Assembly (NCBI GenBank): GCA_019787685.1
Contig: JAHNUO010000045.1
Span: 62,001-126,000, forward strand
Reading direction: 5' to 3'
DNA from: Chiua virens
Lineage: Eukaryota; Basidiomycota; Agaricomycetes; Boletales; Boletaceae
Length of the DNA stretch: 64,000 nucleotides
Part shown: positions 24,611 to 36,915 of the stretch, in pieces
Layout: every line of letters starts with the position of its first letter
Position numbering within the stretch: the first letter of the stretch is position 1
The notes under the pieces: generated by a model
What the model was told of the DNA's origin: nothing
Database searches by the model: none
The model's input: the letters and a program-made list of their open reading frames with translations, nothing else
Made by a program: the position numbers and the translations under genes

Positions 24611-25629
24611 CCCTTGTTGACGAAACGCCCGCCGTACAGCTGCAATGGATCCCGCTCCGAAAAGCGACCAGGATATGTCTGTCAACCAGAAGGTACGATC
24701 CGGTTCATTACCGACAGCGGGCCCAAGAGCGAAACTCGAGTAATAAATAACAAATTACCTACTTTCTACCAAGAACAGTGTATAATGTTGCTCGAGATCC
24801 ATCAACCATTGTAGCATCAGGCTATACTGTATCTAATACATAGTAGCATATCCTAATGGGCAACCAAGTGTAGCATGAAGTTGGACAGTAGAACGCCTCA
24901 TTTTATGAAAGTGACGTAAATGTGTGGTGGCGCAAATGACGGTGGGTGACTGTACATACGGTTCATTGCAATTGAAAGCGAACAAAATTATTTATCACTC
25001 GCGGCGGCGTAAAGCACCCGATTGTGTCAACACTGGCAATTGAATGCTGCACCGTTCGGCTGCGCAAAGTGACGAGATACTACGATGATCGGGAGTACAT
25101 AGCAAGGTTTTTCCGCGCGCTGCTTGCACGCGAACTTTAAAAATTTAAGCGCCGACAGTCCGAACTGTCACATTTCGAAATAACCGACCTCCTCCAACGT
25201 GACTTGAAAGGAAAACGCTTATAATTCGCAAGATAAGGATAAGAGAAGTAGTAAAATGTGATTAGTACTAGTAGCATCAAGGAGGTCTGAAAATGGTTAA
25301 ACTGATTTCAACGGCTGTTCCCGAGATACTAGTGTGCACGTTTTTTTTTTTGATGCTCTTGAACCTTTTACCAGCGAGAATAGCGCCACCTGAAACACAA
25401 TGTTATGTTCCTCAAATGCCATGAATTAGTACCGCTCAATTGAACTGCTGGATCGAAAAGGGATAAGATCAGGTTACATCTCGCAAGTTAAAGTTTGTGC
25501 ATCTCATATTGTACACGCTGATTGGAAGGTCGATAACTTACTCCCGAACCTCGGAAACGATCGCAATGCGATGGGTTACCGAAGCAACTTATCCATGGAC
25601 TCGCCAAGGGAAGCGGTCAGGGTCCTGTC
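24611..25629. other. Gap between segment C and the DUF6534 gene
   Basis: No gene recognised. It contains a transposon-end-like sequence at 24922-24952 (listed separately), a small palindrome GACAGTCCGAACTGTC near 25157 and a run of ten T at 25342. Confidence 0.45.
24922..24952 (-). mobile_element. Single diverged terminal repeat of a CAGT-type inverted-repeat element
   Basis: Read on the minus strand from 24952 the sequence begins CAGTCACCCACCG and contains TTTGCGCCACCAC, with TA directly outside. It aligns over about 25 bp with the terminal repeat of the element at 36891-37737. No partner end was found to the left, so it is probably a truncated relative. Confidence 0.45.
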
Positions 25630-25638
25630 TATATATAT
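25630..25638 (+). promoter_or_regulatory. TATA box of the DUF6534 gene
   Basis: TATATATAT lies about 100 bp upstream of the start codon at 25740, a normal fungal distance. Confidence 0.5.
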
Positions 25639-25739
25639 TTCTCCCCCCCGATGAAGGAGGATCAGATCATCCCCTCTTTGCCATCGAAGTCGTCCTTCGG
25701 TCCCGTTCTCAATTTGCTTGCTAGACAACAGAATTCAGC

Positions 25740-27334
25740 ATGGGACAGTATGATCTCACCATCGGTAAGTTCAAGATGTTTCATATATGAATCAGCTTTA
25801 TTGATCGGACTAAATAATAGGCACACTCCTTGTGGGCATATTCTGTGAGTCCCCGTGGTCGGTCATCGACGTCGCTTATTCACTGGAAATCAAGTGAATA
25901 CCTTCTTGTACGGTCTTGTCACATATCAATTCGCGGCATATCATAGGACGAGTAAGTAGCGTTGAAACACACTAGCTTGTATGGCTGAATCCCTATCCAG
26001 AATTCAATGATAATCGGATCGTAAGGTCGGGCGATCGTCTGGTTCGTTGGTGTGCGAACTTGACAGCCGGTCGACTTTAGGTACATGGTGCTCTTCCTAT
26101 TCCTTTTGGATTCGTTCCATAGTATCTCGTGAGTATCATCGACATGGTATTTGGGCATCGAGTCAATCATTTCGTAGGGTCATATATCTGGCATGGTATT
26201 TTGTGTGAGTAATCTCAACAAGCTTCTTTTACGTTCGTCGTTCAAGGTATTCCAGCGTGACGAACTACGGCAATCCAGCAGTTCTTGCAGGTAAGTAATT
26301 TCATTGACCGCTTTTCAGTCCCGTCCTAAACATCGCTTCAAAGTGAGCCTATGGCCATACGAATTTACCCCGGCCGGTACTGCGCTGGCATCCTTCGTTA
26401 CCCAGATATACCTTGGGTTCAGGTACGTATCTGCACAAGGCAACTTCGCCTGAAACTAATCCAGACTGCTTTAGAATTTGGCGTTTGACTGGTAGCATGT
26501 TCCTATATGGCGTTGTCATTTCCCTAGCCATTCCTTCATTTGTTCTAGGCTTGGCTTGCAGCATCGGGGCTACCATCATCAAAGTGTAAGTCTCACCACG
26601 AGAGACCATGCACCACACTGACAACAGTTGTTCAGTATGGCTGAGCTACCCGATATCACGTCTCTTGCCATTGCCTGGTTGTCCATGCAAGTCATTGCGG
26701 ATACATTCATCACTAGTACGCTCATACACCACAAGTCGTACAATCTCAGTGAACTCACTCAAAATCACTAGTTACTTTGATCATCATCTTTGTTCGTTGG
26801 CGGGGTGGCTTCCGCAAGACGGACCTAATCCTGAACCAACTTATTCGCGGTGCCGTTCAGACTGGTCTCTTTGCTGTAATTTTCTCGCTGGGTGATTTGG
26901 TTACTTTTGTTGTTTGCCCGAACACGAATCTGTATGGCATGTTCGCCATTCCCGTTGGTCGCATCTACACGAACGTGAGTACCGCTAATCGGGTGAAATT
27001 GTACTATCCGCTGACCAGATTTGCTGTTCTTTTCATTTGGGAAGACCCTCTTGGACACCCTTTTGACCCGCGAATCGATCAAGGCTGAAATGGTCACGAC
27101 GAACGGCTCGAGTGGGGTGAGCTGATCGACCTACGGCCCCTCGCGTCGCTGACGTTCAATCCCTGCTTACAGAGAAATCCTATGTCCTGGCTGCACTCCA
27201 ACACCGACTCGTCGCGCACCACCGATTCCACGCCGCCACAAACCATACAGTTGGTCACCATTCGAGACTCGGATATCCCGGAACCGCCACCTGACGAGCA
27301 AGCACAAAGCAAACTCGTTGCACTGGTAGTCTGA
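25740..27334 (+). CDS. DUF6534 family integral membrane protein
   Basis: Thirteen exons read cleanly: 25740-25764, 25821-25844, 25895-25951, 26001-26025, 26081-26128, 26178-26204, 26247-26290, 26344-26422, 26475-26585, 26636-26715, 26772-26974, 27045-27116 and 27173-27334, giving 318 aa with every junction in frame. The protein starts MGQYDLTIGTLL and shows the family layout: several hydrophobic segments (FLYGLVTYQF, MVLFLFLLDSFHS, MFLYGVVISLAIPSFVLGL, SLAIAWLSMQVIADTFI), the signature TGFRKTD-like GGFRKTDLILNQLIRGAVQT, then GLFAVIFSLGDLVTF and GRIYTNTLLDTLLTRESIK, and a polar Ser/Thr/Pro tail. This family is very common in Agaricomycetes; a seven-helix receptor-like membrane role is presumed but unproven. 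The splice structure is typical, with most introns about 50 bp. No defect seen. Confidence 0.85.
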
Positions 27335-28576
27335 GATTGGCACCTGCGCTCGTTACTTGGAGCTTGTATCCTTGAGCTGTCGATCGTTTCATATTTGCTT
27401 CCCAGATTTACCTCGTCATGTTTATAAACCAGATGAAGACGCACGCCCCACGTTGTTTTCGGCGTGAGTAGAGGGCTGCTGGGAAGTACAGCCCATTGTA
27501 TCATTGGTGTGGATACCTACACGATAGAGAATCATCATAATACGCACGGTTAGACCGTCGGGATCCATGTATCTATGTAGTATTGACCAGGAAATACACG
27601 TTGTCAAACATTTCCTAAATCACGAAGAAAATGTCTCAATGCCCAACTTCAGGCAGGTCATGGTTTATCACGTGCGTCGGGTGTGTGCAAGTCGAGTGAT
27701 ATGAGGAAGTACAAGGGGTAGAAGAGTCCTCAGTGAATTGGGAGGAATAGAAACCAAAGAGGGCTTGTGCGGAATTCAAGGCGGAAGTTATACAATCCTT
27801 TTCGGCAAACCCATTGACGTCTGCCAGTGAGTGACCTTGCATCCAAAGATCTCAAGGCATCTAATGGTGTGCGTCGATGTGTACAGCCACCATATTACAT
27901 AATCATGTAGTACTTTAGAACCTTCGTACGTAGCTCTACCTTAGTGACTACATTACTAGGGTATTCTACAGATATTTTCAACACAGCAATCCACTGCTAC
28001 TGTAAAATCAGGTGCCGTGGCCACGCTGGCCTGCGTGTTGTAAATACGGGCACGCTTTTCGTATCCCATCGGATGTGGAGTCATGTTTTCGCGGAACATA
28101 AGGCACGAATCTGTTTGCTCTATTCGATGCACGAAGATGTAAGCGCGGAACCAGGTGCTTCGTTGGTGCCTCCGACGTCAACGTCCACGAAGTCCTCACC
28201 ATAAACAAGCATGTGTCGAGAATTGCTGATCTGTTCACAAGTTCTGATGGGTACCAGATCGACACGAAAGTGACGAAACGACTTGACTCGGAAGGGAGGC
28301 AGTGATGATCGATGAGGTGTGGCGCACGGCACACGCTCTGCTGCAGATTGACAGCAGCCAATTGACGTTTCCGGGTCGTCCGTCCACCCACAGCAAGTAA
28401 CCTCAAAGAAAAAGTAGTGAATCGTTCGCTTCCGTGGTGCGCACTAATAATTGGTGGCTCCCAACCGAATCGTCTTCAAAAGTGACTCATGGCAGGCTTT
28501 GGACCAATATTCATGCCGCAAATCCTGGTTTCTAAATCACTGTCCCATGGCATGTACTAATTTCATTCACTTCTTG
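27335..28576. other. Gap without recognised gene
   Basis: Several short frames on both strands, none with recognisable similarity or a consistent splice chain. Confidence 0.4.
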
Positions 28577-28754
28577 CATTGTTACCACAGGATACTATGC
28601 CGTGAAACCAATGTTTGACGAATGGTGGCGATTGGAAGATATCCGACCCACAGCCTGGCCTAGACATCATGCAACACTTCTAAAGGTCCCTGAGCGCCGA
28701 GCCCTGCAGCAGGAATTGGATTTCATATTCGACATAATTCTGAACAACATATAA
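28577..28754 (+). other. Orphan open exon (possible gene remnant)
   Basis: After an intron-like CACAG acceptor the plus strand is open for 59 codons (YYAVKPMFDEWWRLEDIRP ... ELDFIFDIILNNI, then stop). It is compositionally protein-like but has no start and no upstream exon that I could join. It lies tail-to-tail against sphingomyelinase gene 1, ending 20 bp from its stop. Family unknown. Confidence 0.35.
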
Positions 28755-28773
28755 TGAATGTTGTGGTACGTAT

Positions 28774-31700
28774 CTATGACGATGAGATGTACGACTGGTT
28801 GCAGTTCGCATACGAGATACTGGAAGACCCGCTACGCATATAGCAAATCTTAGAGGGGATACACTCGCCAGTGCAGTTCAAACCGGCAACGGAGCTTTTC
28901 GACTGGTAGGTATTATATATCTGGAAAGAATTGATACCATGTCAACGGAGACGCAATCTACTGCTTCCTATCTGGACGACGTACCTGTACCAACGACGGG
29001 TTGTACTCCATTTCTGTGCGCGAGTTCATCAACGCGTGCTCGGACGAGGGGAAGGAGAGAAACTCACGCTCGGTGACGAGATGCCACCAGGTCGCATTCA
29101 GCGGGTCGTTGGCACCCCAAGTAATGTTTTGGCCATAGGCTTCACGGGTGCTGTACTCAAGGATGTACGTAGGACCCACCGCTGTCTGGTTGTCTAACGC
29201 TGGAAACTCGTTCACATCACTGACCCAACTGTATCGTCACGTGAGTACATCTCAAAGTTGTACTATTCGGAGGTAGGACACGCACGTGTATGCATCAAGA
29301 ATGTCGAAGGTCTTAATAGACTATTTAGGCATTACACCACGAGAAAGGTAGGCCACGTACCACAGAGTCAACCTCGTACATGCGGAAACCCGAGTTGAGG
29401 TTCACCAAAGGCGTAAGGGATGGCATGATCTAGCTTCGTCGTCAGGTACTGTTGTTAGAGTCGACATAACTTCACGTACCCACGACACCGCCTGCGCTGT
29501 CTCGACGCTAACGTTGGTGGCGTTGTTTGCGTAGAATATCTTCGTGGAGTGGAAGCTAGTGTCAAACAATGCAAAGCATAGCAAAGAGTCGCGTACTGTA
29601 AGTTGGTCCTCGTGTGTGTGGCCGAAAAAGATGTCTATTGTTCAGGAAAGTCAACGTTCAGCTCCTTCCTGTTCAGATTCGACACTTACTTGCGATAACA
29701 TGCGGTGAGTAACGATCGACGCTTTTCATCCCTCAGCACGTTATTTTAAACGAGAAGTCAAACGCACATTTGGTAGACTGCAAGGATTGTCAAGAAAGCG
29801 GAGCGAAATGAGCGAAATATATGACTCACACAGGTTCGTGGGGTTGAACTGAGCTTCTGTGATTCCCCATCCACTCAAAACATGACCAACGATCCAGACT
29901 AGATTGTCCTCATTCGCAACCAAAGTCGACGACCAAGGGGCAGGAGACTCACCTCGGTCACCTGCATCCTCGGCGTCCTGAAGCTCATCAGTGAGGAAAC
30001 GGAGGATTCCGAACGGATCAGGATTAGTAGCGTTGATATAGCTGAAGTAGTTTAGCCTGTCAAGATCATTCACCGTCACCAAATTGCTTCGAGTTTTGCA
30101 AACTCGGGACGCACGTGTACCCTAGATAGTGTTCTCATGTCGGCGATTGACGGGACATATGCAGATAAGGAAATTGGACATACACATATCAGTGTCGAGC
30201 GAAATGATGCGCAGCCCGTCAGGACGCTTAACAGCGTAGGCAGCATAGTGGGTTCGTGCATATTCGACGGAAGCTTCCGGCAGCCAGTTTTCGTAGTACC
30301 ACATGGTGGAGACATGATCATACAACCTAGATTACATGAGCGAAAATCAGACTTCCTGACTACAAGAGAATGCGCACCAATTGAACTGGTTTCCAAGAAC
30401 GAAACCGCCAAGGTAATAAGGGATCATTTGGAATTGCATCTGTCAAAGGAGCAGCTTGATAAAGAAGTAGACGACGAATGAATCTTAATCACATATGTGT
30501 CGTGGTTGCCAAGCGCTGCGTACACAGGTGCAGGACCAAGGTACTCCTTGAGAAGATTGTAGATGAGAATCTAGGTATCTCTGTAAGAATTTGATCAAGG
30601 TTTCGAATTCTGTCAGAATTTACCTCACAATATTCAACGTATGCTCTGCGGTAACATGATCAGAAATCAGACACGTCAATTGATGGAGAGACGTGCCTGG
30701 AATATTGGTTGTCGGGATCGTGCGACGTCAGATCTCCAGTAAACAAGGAAAAGTTGAACCCGGTCCCCAAGGTTTCGGTCACTTCGGGGATGGCTTGCAT
30801 GGCAGCGAGTAAAAGTGAAATCGGCGTGTCGCTATCATCAACCATCAACCATGACCAAGAAAAAGAGAGTTGAACATGAAACGCACCAGTAGTAAGCTCC
30901 ATAGCGTGGCGCGGGGAGGAGGATCTGGTCCGGGGATGCCGTATTGTAGGTATTCTCGCGGCAGCACATGTACTGACTGCAATTGGCCTCGTATCCAATG
31001 GCATAACCTAGAATGCAACCTAATCTATATACGAAACGCCGAAGTAGGTTTCAAAACGTACGGGGATCAATGTGAATGTCGGATACGTGGAGAACCTTCA
31101 AGCGCTCTCCACTCGGTTGCTTTGGAGGAGGCAGGGGGTTCGGTTTTGGTTTAGCGAACCAATCCGTCAAGTTGAGCGGGACTGTCAAGGGCATTGGGCA
31201 CAAACTCAGCTGCGATGCACATATAAGCTGGGGCGGGATGAGGTTATTAATCTTAGTGTTACCGATAAGGAATTGGACTGCTGGAGAAGTACCTACCTGG
31301 CCATCGTAGCCACCCACGTCAGCAAGAGAAATGACCTGCGAGAAGACGGAACCGAGAGCAAGCCGACTAAGTTCGTCGTAGCAAGACGTCGGGTAGTCGA
31401 AGTACTCGCAAACTGCTTCAGCGAGAAGAGGTCCCTGTTCTGGGGCGGCCAGTACGAGCATTTTCCCAATTGCCAGGGACGCCTGGCATTGTGCACAAGT
31501 GTCGCCAGCAAGTACTGGGTTATTAGCAATGGACTTGATTTGCGAAAACGCGGACTGGAGAAGCTGTGATGGTTCCTGTCTCAATGGCAGCGGATGAGGA
31601 TCTACGGTGTCGTTCTACCACTCTAGTCAGTCAACCATGTGGGACCGAAGTGATAAGCATCAATCCACCTTGGGGAAGTTAGCAGGATTTGTTAGATTGG

Positions 31701-31956
31701 CAGGAAAGATTGTGTTCTGTGGCGTTTATATCAGATTAGTCACTCATAGTGATGGCTACTTGGAACATACCATGACTGGGTCTGAGATCACGGGCTGTGG
31801 TTGCGCTGATGTGGCCGTTGGATCATTCCAATATGACGCATACACCGAAGTAGGGAATTCTCCAGGGGCAGTGAATGCAGAAAGTATATCATCTGCACTC
31901 ACGCCTATCACACTTCCTAACACAAGAAACGCCAAGGATACCGGAAATGCCCACAT
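28774..31956 (-). CDS. Acid sphingomyelinase-like phosphodiesterase 1 (secreted)
   Basis: Minus-strand gene with many short introns, paralogous along its length to the plus-strand gene at 51001-54212. Exon 1 (31956..31771) encodes a signal peptide (MWAFPVSLAFLVLGSVIGV) and TAPGEFPTSVYASYWN. A saposin-B-like Cys region follows (CAQCQASLAIGK, AEAVCEYFDYPTSCYDE), then LTDWFAKPKPNPLPPPK and the calcineurin-like metallophosphatase core: VLHVSDIHIDP, YDHVSTMWYYENWLPEAS, SLDTDM, VWIVGHVLSGWG and GHTHEDQ near 29610, and a C-terminal Cys-rich tail (NCTGECIPSKICYMRSGS) ending at 28774. Family enzymes hydrolyse sphingomyelin or related phosphodiesters outside the cell or in acidic compartments using two metals. 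One intron has a GC donor (CCAG/GCACGT near 30694), shared with the paralog. An earlier in-frame Met at 31995 exists, but 31956 fits the paralog. I followed only part of the exon chain, so small defects could be missed. Confidence 0.78.
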
Positions 31957-33049
31957 GGTGGTGGTGATGGCTGGAATGCACAAGGGATACGCCAAGAAGC
32001 CGTCTCTTTATGAGGAATCATGTATAGGCTGTATAGAGCCGAGGTGAAAAACACGAGGAGAGGCTCCCGCGCGTGCGGGGCGTGTAACTTTGTTTATGCA
32101 CGTTCGCCGCTAAATCGGTATGAGGTCTGATGATGAGTCGCGTACCACGAGGAAGCTATGTTGTAATCCCGAGTACTAATCATAGCTCAGATGAAGAAAC
32201 GGATTGAAGCTTCGCGGTTTGGCAACACACCTTTCGACCAGGGTATCCTTGTGCACTTGACAAAGGATAAATTTAGAGACACGTGTATTTTTTGAGTTGT
32301 TCTAGATGTGTTTGACGGTTATAATGCCATCACGCATCAATGCATCATGGCCAACACATGGCGAACTCCCATAAGTGTCAACTAGAATCATTTTTATCGA
32401 CCAGCTCCCGGAAGGTTCTGCCAGTTGGGGACAATTAAACCGATTGCTACAAATGGTACCTGTAGCGTCAGAAGAACTTCAACTTGAAGGATGACGCTCC
32501 AAGCTTCAAGCTTCAAGTTATGTGGACCATCGTTGTCGGCTTCAAGGAAGGATGACCGTCGGTTGACCGTATGTCAAACAAGTATATACAAACTTATATA
32601 ACCTTCAACGTTTCAACAACTCTTCTTCAGGACAAGTAATGCCAAGGAACTGAAATAAGCCAACGTGCTGCTCATATAGTCACAACTAAAAGCTACTACA
32701 CTTGGTTCAAAGGATGCAAAGATTTGGGAATTCACCATCCCTAGTGGGATTCTGCGACACTCAGACTACACATGTCCTCTTTTCTGAGCATGTTTCGGAT
32801 ACCCCACTGCCTGACCAGCTCCAGATCCACTTGTGTGCGTACTGGAACGCGCTTGGTGAGATGCTAAAAGAGTCGTGGAGTGGACTGCATGCCGGGAGAA
32901 TTATTAAGAATACCTTCTTCTAAGGAGAGCAAGTGGATTGGGGGCCACGTTGGTTGACTGTACGGGGTTCTACTCGAATTCGAAAGACGAGGCGGTGGGA
33001 GTAAACTGATGCAGGTTCAATACAGCATTAAAGAACGATGTCGACATAC
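31957..33049. other. Gap without recognised gene
   Basis: Promoter side of sphingomyelinase gene 1 and the 3' side of module D. A short inverted motif (AACTTGAAG ... CTTCAAGTT) lies near 32476-32518. No coding sequence recognised. Confidence 0.4.
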
Positions 33050-35789
33050 TCACCCTTCGGAGAGGGAATGGTTCAGTCTTGGAGCGTAATTATGGGCTGA
33101 GGTGTCACTGTGGCTGGACGGAATAGACGTAGCCTTCCTTTCTTGATTAGAATTGTCGGGGGTCTCAATGTTCTCCCTTGAGCCCTCCACGGCACTTGGG
33201 TTTGGGGAGAATGATGGAGACTCGTTCTCGAGTGAATTTGAACCAATCTTCCACGATTTTAACACATCACGGAGAGGGGGTGACCGTGGGCAATGCCTCA
33301 AGAAAGATCGGATGGCGTCGATTATACCAATCGTATCAGGCCGCCGCTGTATCGGCAACCAGCAACTTTGGATCAGATCCCAGTGCGAGTCAGCTATCCG
33401 TCGAGACTCTGGTCGGTCGGGTGTGCGGCCCTCGAACAAGCGTATAACGACAGTTGCGTCTTCTCGGATTTCTGACCAGGGTTGTTTTCCGGACAATACC
33501 TTTGAGTAATTCAGTAACAATACGGTTTCCTGCACGACATACTTGCCTGGAGGGCAACACAACCGAAAGAGTAGACATCACTCTTGGTCGTCCTGCTAGA
33601 TGTCTGATCAGCGTCAATTTGTTCTGGTGCAGTCCAGCGCAAGGCTCCCGCTCGTCGAGTGGATCTCTGGAGATGCTCCAATGCTTCCGGGATTTTTCCG
33701 ACTAAGGAAGCGTATCCAAAGTCGGTCAACCGCGCAGTATAATCTGTATCAAGGAGCACGTTGTTCTGCCAGCAGTGAGACAAGGAAGTTACTAAATGCT
33801 CCATTCGACGCACAGGGGTTAAGTCACCATGGACTATCGGAAAGCCATGTCCATGCACTATTTTGCGTCATCTTTTGAACGCTTAGCGACATACATATAC
33901 CGACTTACAGTGCTGTAGCCCATTTGCAATATCATATAGCTATGGTGCTGAGTCAGAAAACACGAAAGAGATAAACACTCGGGGGACGTACAATGTTGAG
34001 TCGGTGATCCAAATGCAGTATATTCTCATATTTTGTTAAGAAGTGCTGAAGAGAACCGTTGGGCATCCACAATGAAACCAATGACATTGTACCACGCCTC
34101 CCGAACCCGTACGCAATACCCAGGAACGGAACAATATTGTTATGGTTGAGTCTCCTCCAAATAGCGAGCTCTCGACGGAGCATCTATTGAGCAATCTGAA
34201 TCAGATTCACCAGGTGCAGATAAGGAATGGTACCTTTGAATTGGAAGCATCGCTCGCACTTCCATCCGTCCCGAAGTTAAATCGAAATGCCTTCAGTGCA
34301 ACCTGGGAAGATATCAGTATTTGGAAAAAGGAAGTCTTCATCCGAGTCATGGTCGAACCTCCTTTTGCAAATCATCCGGATAATGTAACCAACGTTTATA
34401 GACGTCACTGTATCCTCCGCCGTCAACATGATGATCGTTGGACTTGACAATATATGGTGTAAGATCTGTCGGAGGTGGAGACCTAACCAAATTGATTCCA
34501 GCGAATGAATTAAGTCGGATGATGATAGGGTGCCGAAAGACATACTTGACAATGGATCTTCCAGATGAACGACCAGGCCGTTCTGCTTCTGGTAAAAGGT
34601 GTCGGTCAGGCAACAAAGGTGTGGCAAGAGTGGTTGTTGAAAACGCCTTAAAAAGCATCAGAAGGTGAATGGGAAGTCACAAACTGCAGTCACTCACACG
34701 AGGGCCCTGTGCTGCGTGTGAAATAGGTGCACTATAAAGGTCGGATGGATGGATAAGATCAGCTTGTCTCCTATGCGATGAGTCGTATACATCGCGATTG
34801 GCATGATACGCCTATGACAGCGGTCAAAGTGATGAGTACGAGTGATTGTGGGGCGTCTGTTGAGCACTTACCGAACTCCCAACTGAATCCTGGCCCTGCA
34901 TCCGCCACAAGTATAGACATCCGTTCTCTCTTCCTGTCGATGCCACAAATTCGCCACAAAGGGAAAGAAAATCATCATTGGTGCTATTAAAGTGTTGCAG
35001 GTGTCTTCCAATGGGATGACCGGTGATCGCATCCCAGAAGCGAACGGAGTGATCCGAAGTTGCACTTGCGAGGACTACCCCACTGGGGGAAATAGAGAGG
35101 AAATGACCCGACCACGAAGAACGTTCGATTGCTTTGCCTGTGTCAGAATTCCAACAGCGAATCGTGTTGTCGTACGAGGCGGAGAAGATCCTGGTGCCAT
35201 CGAGTGACCAAAGAATTTTCCAGATTGCTGCGCTATGGCCTTTCAGTGAACCAAGGATGGGTAAACCACCTTGAACACTATACAGTTGGATGCAATTTTC
35301 ATTGATACCACAGGCGAGTTTGCTGCCGTCGGGAGAAAAACAGATGGACTGAACGATGGAGTTGATGGTCGTGACCCGCCTCCCTTCCAGCGTATAAATT
35401 CCCACGGTATTTCCCCCCAAGGCTACGAACCGACCATCTGGTGAGATGGCAAGTTTAGGCCATGGTTCCAGACGAATCCATTCGTTAACCAGTTGGTGTG
35501 TTTTGAGGTCCCAGACTTTGACATTTCCACCTTCACTGACGCTGATGATCTTTTTGCTATCCTGGGTCACAGCGAGACCGCTGATCGCGTCCTTATGTTC
35601 CATCGATCTTCCTTCTTGTGCCCCGTCCTCCAGGTACCAGACTCTTATGGTTCGGTCATAAGAGCCAGTTACAATTCGTCGTCCATCGGGGAGACTTGCC
35701 AGCGCCGAGATTTTCTTGTTATGCGCCCGTATTATGCGATGCTGTTGGAGACCATCACTGGAAGACTTTCGAGATTTGTTGCCGGACAT
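33050..35789 (-). CDS. Module D: WD40-kinase fusion without zinc fingers (diverged)
   Basis: Exon 35789..34872 encodes 306 residues: a short leader (MSGNKSRKSSSDGLQQHR) and seven WD40 blades (TIRVWYL, NVKVWDL, GIYTLEG, CIQLYSV, TIRCWNS, SVRFWDA, CLYLWRM). It ends at a TCG/GTAAGT donor in phase 0. The kinase resumes at an AAG/GCG acceptor (exon 34646..34359, 288 nt, phase 0) with GGGYSDVYK as glycine loop, then VALKAFRF, RRELAIWRRLNH (34183..33953), FPIVHGDLTP near 33830, NNVLLDTDYTARLTDFGYASL, WTAPEQ, SDVYSFG and VLSGKQPWSEIRED. A Ser/Pro-rich tail of about 70 residues ends at 33050. The glycine loop has one substitution (Y-S for F-G) and the Lys after HGDL is Thr. Fusion is supported by phase; a missed small linker exon is possible. 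Confidence 0.65.
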
Positions 35790-36229
35790 GACGGTATTAG
35801 GGTGGTGAGTTGCTGTTATCAGTTCGAGAAGTGGTATGTTGTGAGAAGACTGAAAGCAGGAGGACGCTGAACACGGAAGTTTCCAGCGAAGGGCCTAGAC
35901 GCAACGGCAGGGATAAAAGCGCTCGGTCATGGGAATGTGGGCGCCTGCGACATGCCATTTAGCACTCATCTTCGTTGTTTCCTTGTCCTTTCGAGCCAGT
36001 TGATTCTCTCTCAAAACAGTTCTCCAGAACACCGAAAGTTCTGTCACCCCCGTTGAGTCACGACAGGCCGCTGTCATAGGCCCAGGATCTCGAAGGGCCG
36101 AGGTTCACTTCCGAGTTGAGAAGTATTCAATATATCTTTTAAGTCTCTGCCCTGTCCTCGGACGAACTGGAATCGATCCAGGTCTCCTCGGCCTACCCAA
36201 TTGGTACACCAGATCGGCTTTGCACAAGG
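35790..36229. other. Gap upstream of module D
   Basis: No gene recognised; presumably the promoter region of module D. Confidence 0.4.
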
Positions 36230-36480
36230 GTACAACATCGGATACTCGTTCGAGCTCTGGAGGCCCGGCGCCCCAGTGACAACACGCCTTCCATCGCTAA
36301 AATACACGAGCCCCGATAATGTTGTCGTGCGCCGAGAACAATAGATTTGGCACTGAACCAGGGTTGCCCAAATGACAAGGGGTGATATTGGACATGAGCA
36401 TGCTCTGGGGGTTGGTCGGTCTATTCGTCCGAGGTGCGTGGTGAAAAGACTGGTGGAGGGAATGGATGAGCAGCACCTTG
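36230..36480 (-). pseudogene. WD40-kinase module relic 2 (5' end only)
   Basis: The minus strand reads IHSLHQSFHHAPRTNRPTNP near 36400-36470, closely matching the leader of modules A-C (MHSLHQSFQHAPRMNRSTIP). It continues to a piece of blade 1 with SDGRRVVTG near 36280, after a frame change. No further blades or kinase follow, so only the first exon start survives. Confidence 0.65.
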
Positions 36481-36890
36481 ATAAGTGCATGCAGCTCATG
36501 ATACATGACCTACGGTCAACAAGGCAAACATCCGGCCACACTAGATGCGCTGGCAGCGGCCTTCTCAAGCGCACATCTTGTCTCTGTTGCTTTGTCTCGT
36601 CCACTTTACACAGCCCGTGGACTTCGCCGCCGCGTCAGTGACTAAATAACTTCGCTTGAACTTGATCGTTGGATTTAACTCATTGGGGTGCTTTGTCTAA
36701 AGTTGTATTCATCGCATCTTCAACCGACTCTGGGAGTCTCGTCTCATCATGCCAATTCTTGTCTCCTAACATACCACGGTCACCATACGCAGCGTCACGA
36801 TTTCCCCTCCCCTCGTGAACATCTCCTACGCATGTGAGTCGGATGAGCCTCAACTTACAGCACCGTTCAATTGCCCCGGTGTAGTCACTA
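36481..36890. other. Gap between WD40 relic 2 and the inverted-repeat element
   Basis: No gene recognised. The relic's upstream flank does not obviously match the flank of segments A or C. Confidence 0.35.
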
Positions 36891-36915
36891 CAGTAATGGA
36901 CCGCCACTTGCGCCA
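36891..36915 (+). repeat. Left terminal inverted repeat
   Basis: Perfect inverted match to 37713-37737. It is flanked outside by TA at 36889-36890. Confidence 0.8.

Noticed and set aside
33153..33509. 118-codon plus-strand frame
   Set aside because: Antisense to the module D kinase C-lobe; equivalent antisense frames occur in modules B, C and E.
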